This document shows, piece after piece, positions 57,876 to 64,000 of a stretch of DNA of 64,000 nucleotides. The stretch lies in the NCBI GenBank assembly GCA_003013855.2, contig PVNU02002353.1, positions 2,046,001 through 2,110,000 on the forward strand, in the 5' to 3' direction. Numbering within the stretch: position 1 is the first letter of the stretch; every line of letters begins with the position of its first letter. Both the position numbers and the translations under genes were made by a program. This stretch comes from Liriodendron chinense (taxonomy: Eukaryota > Streptophyta > Magnoliopsida > Magnoliales > Magnoliaceae). The notes beneath the pieces are model-generated. The model was given only the letters and a program-made list of their open reading frames with translations, was not told the origin of the DNA and did no database searches.

Positions 57876-58997
57876 CACATTTGAGATGCACGCTACAAAT
57901 GAAAATCAGCCCTCAATTAAAGGAATCTTATTTTGTCTTATCAATCCTGTATCATTCGAAGTTGTAATCAAGGCGTACCATCTCGGTCAATAATAGTATA
58001 GGGCACTGACTTTATCATTGAAGGACAACCCATTCCATTACATCTTTCTTTTGATTTTCTTTAAAACCATGTTTGTGTTAACTAATTATTTTATGCATTG
58101 GAAACCATATTTATGCACATTTTATTACAGCTTGTAGTCTGTAGGAGCCAAATTACCGCAACCCTTGTTAATGTGAGCGTGCCACGGTGTCCATGAAACA
58201 TCCACTCTGTTGATTAGTTTTACCAGCTCATCTTGGAACATGATCCCAAAGAGGCAAATCCAAAATTCAATGGGGCTACACTGTACAGTAAATAGTGGAT
58301 ATGGAAAAAGACCACCACTGAAACCTTCCTTCAGCCTACCATAATGTTTATATGCCATCTAACAAAAGTGACTCCCATTAGGATGAAGGGAACAGGAAAA
58401 TATCATTCTAATCCAACACTTTTGTAGGCCTTAAGAAAGTTCTAATGATGTGCATTCAATCCCGTTACTTTTTGTATAGTGCGGTCTATTTTTTATTTTA
58501 TTTTTCTGAAAAAGGTAGGAGCACACCACCTGTAACTTTATTAATTGAATAATAATAGTTAATAAAAAAATCTCTCCAAATCTTAATGTGGGTGCCACAA
58601 AAAGAACAGGCCTCACCTATCATATAAAGTACCCTAACGTCTTAATTACGTCTAGAGGCTTGCCTGAGTGGTGTGGTCCACTTGAGTTTTGAGTCTACCT
58701 GATTTTTGTGCTCATGTACCAATATGAAACGGTGCAATGGATGGATGAAGTGGATATAACACCAACATCATGGTAGGCCCTGTCGTAATTTTGCTTACAC
58801 GGTTCCTGTAAGAGGGGTTGTAGAAACTTTGCATGAGGTCAGCTCGAATCCCACACCACTGTGCCATACTGGTTTGTCCCACAGCATGTTTTGCTTTAGG
58901 TGTGTTAGCCTAGCTAACCACCAAATTGAAAACCATTGATCTCAAAATTTCCTTAGAAAGTGGCCAAAATATGAGTAAACAATATGTAGTCTAAATG

Positions 58998-59145
58998 TGA
59001 TGTAGTGAGGAAACCCCTCCATCGAGGCAAGGCTAGGGCCAGGAAGAGGACCTAAGAGTGGGCCCGGAAGGACTTGAGATTGGACCAAGAAAATGGCCGA
59101 GTAATCTAGGAAAAGGCGACAAAAGACCTTGCCGACCGGTTGGAG

Positions 59146-59178
<33 letters not shown>

Positions 59179-59643
59179 ACGACCTGTCGTTTGACTGGTC
59201 GGAATTGGTCCAGGGGCCTCCAGAACTCTCTGGACTGTTTCGCACACAGACCGACCGATCGACTCTCAACTCCGATCGGTCGGTCGACCGGTCGACAGAC
59301 GCACAGTTATGCACGCGAACTTTCCGTTTTAGATAATTTTCTTTACAATTTTTTTAACTAGTTTCCTTTTGCAATTAGGACACCTAGACTACGTAGATTA
59401 GGGTTTCCTTTACTATTTAATGTTGCTTGGAATTCGTTTTAGACATCTTTGATACATTTTGAACAAAAAAAACTTAGAGTTTTCTCTTGTTTGCTCGTGG
59501 ATTCGAGTCGTTCTTCATGGATTCGAGATATCCCGTTGTGGATTTGATGAAGACAGGTTGAGGAGTCACTGTAGATCCGAGATTCGGATTAGTTATCCCC
59601 GTGAGAGAGACGTTGCTTGATCTCACCACTTCTACCCTCACCA
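58998..59643 (+). repeat. 5' LTR of the 58998-62134 element
   Basis: Contains 31 C in a row (59147-59177), where the 3' LTR has only five or six. Palindrome cluster gaccgaccgatcg, ccgatcggtcgg and tcgaccggtcgac lies at 59251-59302. It ends accctcacca before the primer site. Confidence 0.9.
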
Positions 59644-59675
59644 AATTGGTATCAGAGCGAGGTTCTTTATCGGTG

Positions 59676-60925
59676 ATGGCATCTAGCCAGAATCGTGGTA
59701 GCAATTCCGCTAATGGTGATCAGGGGATCCAGTACTTGGCAGAGAGAATGGAACTCCTCCAGAAATTGGTTGAGACATCAATGCAAGGAGTACAAGAATC
59801 AGATCGCTGCGACTTTGGCCCAATAGCAAGTTCCAGTGGGTGCTCAATCGCCCGCGGTAGAGGTTCGGAACATTCCAGCAATCCATCCGGCCCTCCTGAC
59901 AGCGAATAGACGATGAGATCATGCAAATTCGGATGGCAGCGACGACGACGTATAAAACATCCTTGCCAGGCCTCAAGCGCATGGTAATGATCGTGGATAT
60001 CGACACAAATATAACTATAGAGGTAAGGGAGAACTTCTCACGTTCAATGGCTTGCTTAAAATAAAGGAATTTTTGAATTGGCTAGCAGAAGTAGAGATTT
60101 TTTTTTATTATATGGAAGTTTCGAAGGATCGAAAGGTTAAACTTATTGCGTACAAGTTGAAGTCGGGTGCTTCGGCATGGTGGGAGCAATTACAACTCTC
60201 CCGCACCCAGCAAAATAAGTTGTCAATCCGGTCATGGCCTTGAATGCGACAACTCCTTCGATCGCGCTTCCTACCTCGTGACTATGAGCAGGTCCTATTC
60301 CAGAAGTACCACAATTTCCATCAAGGCAATCGGACCATTGAAGACTACGCGGCAGAATTCAGTAGGTTGGCTACACGAAACAATCTCTTAAAAACCGATG
60401 CCCAACAAACTACAAGATTTGTTGGCGACCTCCAACTCACAATACAGGACCGGGTATAGTTAATGTCGGTCTGGATAGTGGTAGAAGCTGTGGAGCGAGC
60501 TACCCATGTAGAGACCCAACTCCATAAGTTGCATGTACATTCCTATCCCTCGATTCATGCCCTTATAATGGACCCCACACAGAATTCATTTACATCCAAG
60601 GGAAATGAACCCGTTGTTAAGCGTGTTCAGCCCCATGTTGGCCACCAAACTACACTAGGTAGTGGCCCAACAAAGCCGCAATGTTCAGCCATTGTGCCTA
60701 ACCCAAGTAAGATTTCAAATCCTTACGGCCGACCATTGTTACAAATGTGGACAGTTAGGCCACCTGTCCAACATATGCCCTCAATGGCCCACAGCTAATA
60801 TGGTCGTCTCCGCAGAAGATGCACCAGCTGAACTAGAAATTAATGTTGATGCCAAACAAGTTGATGAAGATGAAGAAGGAACTGATTGGATCTTAGGAGA
60901 TCAGGGTGTATCCTTAGTCGTATAG
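59676..60925 (+). pseudogene. Degenerate gag of the 58998-62134 element
   Basis: Start ATG 59676 (MASSQNRGS) after the primer site. Gag core at 60052-60243: EFLNWLAEVEIFFYYMEV and GASAWWEQLQLSRTQQNK, then TGA (60241-60243) where related elements have Arg. It continues 60244-60459 (RSRFLPRDYEQVLFQKYH, NRTIEDYAAEFSRL) to another stop. A CCHC zinc knuckle CYKCGQLGHLSNIC with correct C-x2-C-x4-H-x4-C spacing is at about 60738-60780. The capsid protein packages element RNA in the cytoplasm. This copy needs several repairs to be read through, so it is inactive. Confidence 0.85.
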
Positions 60926-61467
60926 CTGCAGCCACCTACACGTGTTGAACCGTCCAATCCCCAGTGACATAGTCTCTTCCACACTAGCTGCACAGTGGAA
61001 GGAAAAGTTTGTACCGTGATCATCGACGGTGGCAGTTGTGAGAACATAATATTGCATACCATAGTTGAGAAACTGAAAATCAAAACCACACCGCATCCCT
61101 CACCATATGCGATTGGCTGGATTCAGAAAAGCATTACGATGGTGGTCAAGGAACAGTGTCTCATCTCACTTTCGATCGGCAAATCCTACAGGGACCGAGT
61201 TTTATGCGATGTCGTCGATATGGACGCATGCCACAAGATATTCAGATGCACGTGGCAATATGATCGAGATGCCATGCATAAAAGTCGTGACAACACCATC
61301 ACATTCTTCAAGGATGGGAGGAAGGTCACCCTCACTCCAGCAGTACCGCGTGAAAACCAAGGAACCAAAGGAGATTGGCAATCTCTCATTGTCTTAAGCA
61401 ACAATACAGCAAGGCAACGTGGACGAAAACAAAACTTAAGGTTGAGTTTCTTTCAAGAGAGGGTGAC
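60926..61467 (+). pseudogene. Protease segment of the 58998-62134 element
   Basis: Open from 60995: GKVCTVIIDGGSCENI is the retropepsin active-site region with DGG in place of the usual D-S/T-G. IGWIQKSITMVVKEQCLISL and the tail FRCTWQYDRDAMHKSRDNTI correspond to the C-terminal 'LLGRPWQYDR' region, with the Gly-Arg-Pro partly lost. The reading then runs into a Lys/Arg-rich tail and the polypurine tract. Absence of downstream pol is an internal deletion relative to full-length Ty3 elements. Confidence 0.75.
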
Positions 61468-62134
61468 TGATATAGTGAGGGAACCCCTCGATCGAGGCAA
61501 GGCTAGGGCCAGGAAGAGGACCCAGGAGTGAGCTTGGAAGGACCCGAGATCGGACCAAGAAAAGGGCTGAGTAAGCCAGGAAAATGAGGCAAAAGACCCA
61601 GCCGACCGGTTGGACCCCCTTGACGACCGGTTGGAATTGGTCTAGGGGCCTCCAGAACTCTCTGAACTGTTTCGCGCCCAGACCGACCGGTCGACTCTCA
61701 ACTCCGACCGGTTGATAGACGCACAGTTGTGCGCGTGAACTTTCCATTTTGGATAATTTTCTTTGCGATTTTTTATTTAATTAGTTTCATTTTACAATTA
61801 AGACACTTAGGCTACGTAGATTAGAGTTTCCCTTACTATTTAATTTTGTTTGGAATTCGTTTTAGACATCTTTGATATAATTTAAATAAAAAAAACTTAA
61901 AGTTTTCTCTTGTTTACTCGTGGATTCGAGTCGTTCTTCATGGATTTAAAGATAAGGTCTAGTGGATTTGAGTCGTTCTTCGTAGATTCGAAGAGAAGGT
62001 CTCGTGGATTCGAGATATCCCGTCATGGATTTGACGAAGACAGATTGTAGAGTCTCTGTAGATCCAAGATTCGGATTAGTTATCCTTGTGAGAGAGAGAG
62101 ATGTTGCTCGATCTCACCACTTCTGTCTGCACTA
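61468..62134 (+). repeat. 3' LTR of the 58998-62134 element
   Basis: Aligns with 58998-59643. Carries an additional repeat of the 'gtggattcgagtcgttcttc' segment (61930-62010) and fewer palindromes (gaccgaccggtcgac at 61681, ctccgaccggttg at 61701). Confidence 0.9.
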
Positions 62135-64000
62135 AAATGTTTTAGCGATGTACATGGGTTTTCAATTTCGAAAAAGTGGGACCCATAGTTTGGTAGTATC
62201 CCACTGTTGATGGATTCTGGCTCAAAAATATCCTTTGAGGACAATATTAACCCTTCTATTTATGGCCTCAAAATACATGATTTCGAGGAGGAGGAGAACA
62301 ACAACAACAACAACAAAAATAAAAATGAATAAAATAAAATAAAATTTGAAAAGTCTTAATATCGATCAATAGGGTATTCCAATCTAAAAGATTATTGGGC
62401 TTTCTCCGTCCATGGTGGGACTTGGCGAACTATTCGGTTTAAATCACCAAACGATGGCTAGTATTATTATGTTACTACAGACATGCAAAACAGTTCACCT
62501 TTTCAAGTAATTTGCTCGCTAAAAAAAGGACTTTTAGGTCAGCAAAACAACACCATAAATTATCAATGAGAGGGAATATGGATTTCATATAACATAGAAT
62601 TGGATCGACAATATTCCAATTACACACTAGAATTTAATCCATATTGGATCCAAATATTGTCTCAAAGGAAAGCAACTGTCTGACCTCCTTAATAGTTGGA
62701 CCTACTTTCCATTACCAACTTACCATTACTAGCACATTACATCAACTAACAAAAGTACCACTCCTGTGTCCATACATCTTCTTCAATTTATTAGTGTCCA
62801 CATAGTACCACAGAAAGTAAAAACATTATTCAGTCTAATTAAGCATTTCATTAAAATGTCCTTAATTTCAACTCCTAAGAAATGAAGCATCACCACCAGC
62901 TGTTATTTATTGCCTCTCTCCTCTTCCTTAGAAGCCTGTAAAATATAGTTTTAGCTTTCATAGTCATTTAGAGGTCACGAGTAGAGATAAGTGGCGAATT
63001 GAATCGTGAAACAAAAACAAACGAAATCTCATAAGAATTTATAGATATGGTCTCAAGCCTAACCGGTTAGACCATAATTTATGGTTCACCAGGGAATAAC
63101 TTTCAATGTGTCATGTGCATCAGATATCCAACCCTCCTGGTAGGTTGTCCCCGCCATGAATATGACCTTGTGAAAAAAATCAGTCTCATCCACTAAACAT
63201 GTGGGCCACACTATTATAAACAATGTCAACCCATTGATAAATAATAAAATAGAAGTGTGGTCCAGTCAATGAATGGATATAAGTTGGGTGTGTGAACTAA
63301 CCCAAAAAAAAAAAAAAAAAAAAATGACACACTACAATTTTGGTGTGCACAAGAAACCAGAATCCAGCTTGTTAGAGCCTGGAGGAAAAACTCAGCCAGA
63401 TCGACAGCTCAGGTAGCCCACGCGGCAGGGAACAACTGGGAAGGAATGCCAACCATTGGTTTGCGTGTGGGCCAGCATGGTGTATCTTTCATCGAATCCA
63501 TTAATCAGGCGTAACTCACCAGGATGAAGTGAAGATAAAAAATGAGCAACTCAGGGAGGCCATGCCAGGTAAACTTAATGCTTTTAGTAAAATTTTACAT
63601 TGCTCCCATTTGTGTTGCTCATCTATGCTTTCTATCCACTGACATTTTGTATGGACGGTTCAAATAATGTTTATCACCTAATGGACGGAGCAGATTTACA
63701 TATAGAATATGGTGGCCACATAAAGCTTGGATGGGCATCTTAAAACAAATGCTTTAAGGGTTCTAGTTCGCGCACAGGAGAATGTCAATACTACACTCGT
63801 GAATTGTACACGTGGCACACATATAACTCAGACTGAACTGTAGTCTAAACCATCCAAAACCAAAATATCAGAATGATTGTATGGTCTTAGCTTCTTATTA
63901 ATGGACACTTGGTTGTCCAATCTGAAATATGGAATGGCGACTGTTTTTCATTGTTCGTCAATCATGTGTCCACCAATCAGCTTGTGGCCCATCTAAAATA

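Larger units (their letters stand above)
58998..62134 (+). mobile_element. Non-autonomous Ty3/gypsy LTR element with gag and protease only (TR-GAG-like)
   Basis: LTRs 58998-59643 and 61468-62134. Perfect 5-bp target duplication AAATG (58993-58997, 62135-62139). Primer site TGGTATCAGAGC (59647-59658), polypurine tract aagagagggtgac before the 3' LTR. Total 3137 bp, interior 1824 bp. It encodes decayed Gag and a protease segment, then stops directly at the polypurine tract, so reverse transcriptase, RNase H and integrase are absent. Terminal CA of the 3' LTR has changed to TA. The matching unoccupied sequence in unit U copy A is about 23838-23870. Confidence 0.95.
58070..64000 (+). repeat. Unit U, copy D (interrupted, runs off the window)
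   Basis: Begins gtgttaactaattattttatg (58075), contains accactgtgccatactgg (58856) and ggccaaaatatgagtaaac (58963). It is interrupted by the LTR element 58998-62134, resumes at ttttagcgatgtacatggg (62140), then follows the copy A order to 63440 and the terminal block found in copies B and C up to the window edge. Position 63303-63323 is an A20-type run. Confidence 0.7.

Noticed and set aside
59033..59361. Pro-rich and Gly-rich open frames
   Set aside because: They are translations of the 31-C tract inside an LTR.

Overview
The window is nuclear DNA from a flowering plant. It has a split plastid-enzyme gene with GT-AG introns, plant-type LTR retrotransposons with initiator-Met-tRNA primer sites, hAT and Mutator-type miniature elements, and long AT-rich intergenic DNA. 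My impression of the very abundant 'gtggggcccaccatgatg' foldback repeat is that it fits a magnoliid or other early-branching angiosperm. That is recollection, not proof.

The only recognisable host genes are tryptophan synthase beta subunit (TSB, PLP-dependent) homologues. (i) 2678-6085 (+) is a five-exon copy broken by a nonsense codon, two 1-nt deletions and an 8-nt insertion. (ii) 18572-21120 (+) is a five-exon copy that is open throughout (488 residues). (iii) 39288-39487 is a fragment holding only the last exon, almost identical to copy ii and sitting in a duplicated 3' flank (about 39160-43437). Copies i and ii share changes at positions normally fixed in TrpB (Salmonella/E. coli numbering): E109 to A, R141 to K, G233 to S, D305 to E and H313 to L. 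They also share a 3-residue deletion just before K167. The PLP lysine (K87), E350 and the S377 motif are kept. This points to a changed-function branch of the family rather than a housekeeping TSB.

The rest is layered transposable elements. Defined with target-site duplications (TSDs): a miniature LTR element 918-2489 (TSD CATGT); a gag/protease-only Ty3-type element 58998-62134 (TSD AAATG); a solo LTR 42572-43338 (TSD AATGG); two hAT-type elements in opposite orientation 28910-30113 and 32332-33509 (8-bp TSDs). Related Ty3-type remnants lie at 12392-14818 (-), 34300-35700 (-) and about 55003-56670 (+). LTR-like pieces lie at 7438-8430, 26511-26640 and 31011-31460. More than twenty copies of a roughly 500-bp foldback element with 9-10 bp TSDs (Mutator-type) are scattered through the window. 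Several can be proved as insertions because the unoccupied site is present elsewhere in the same window.

A unit of about 3.4 kb is repeated: 23130-26510 and 26636-33900 (the second swollen by nested insertions), a partial copy at 35750-36290, and another from 58070 to the window end. LTRs of otherwise different families carry clusters of short GC-rich palindromes (GACCGGTCGG-like or GGGCGCCCGG-like), in the U3-side part where the LTR orientation is known. No rRNA, intact tRNA, CRISPR array or second protein-coding gene was found.
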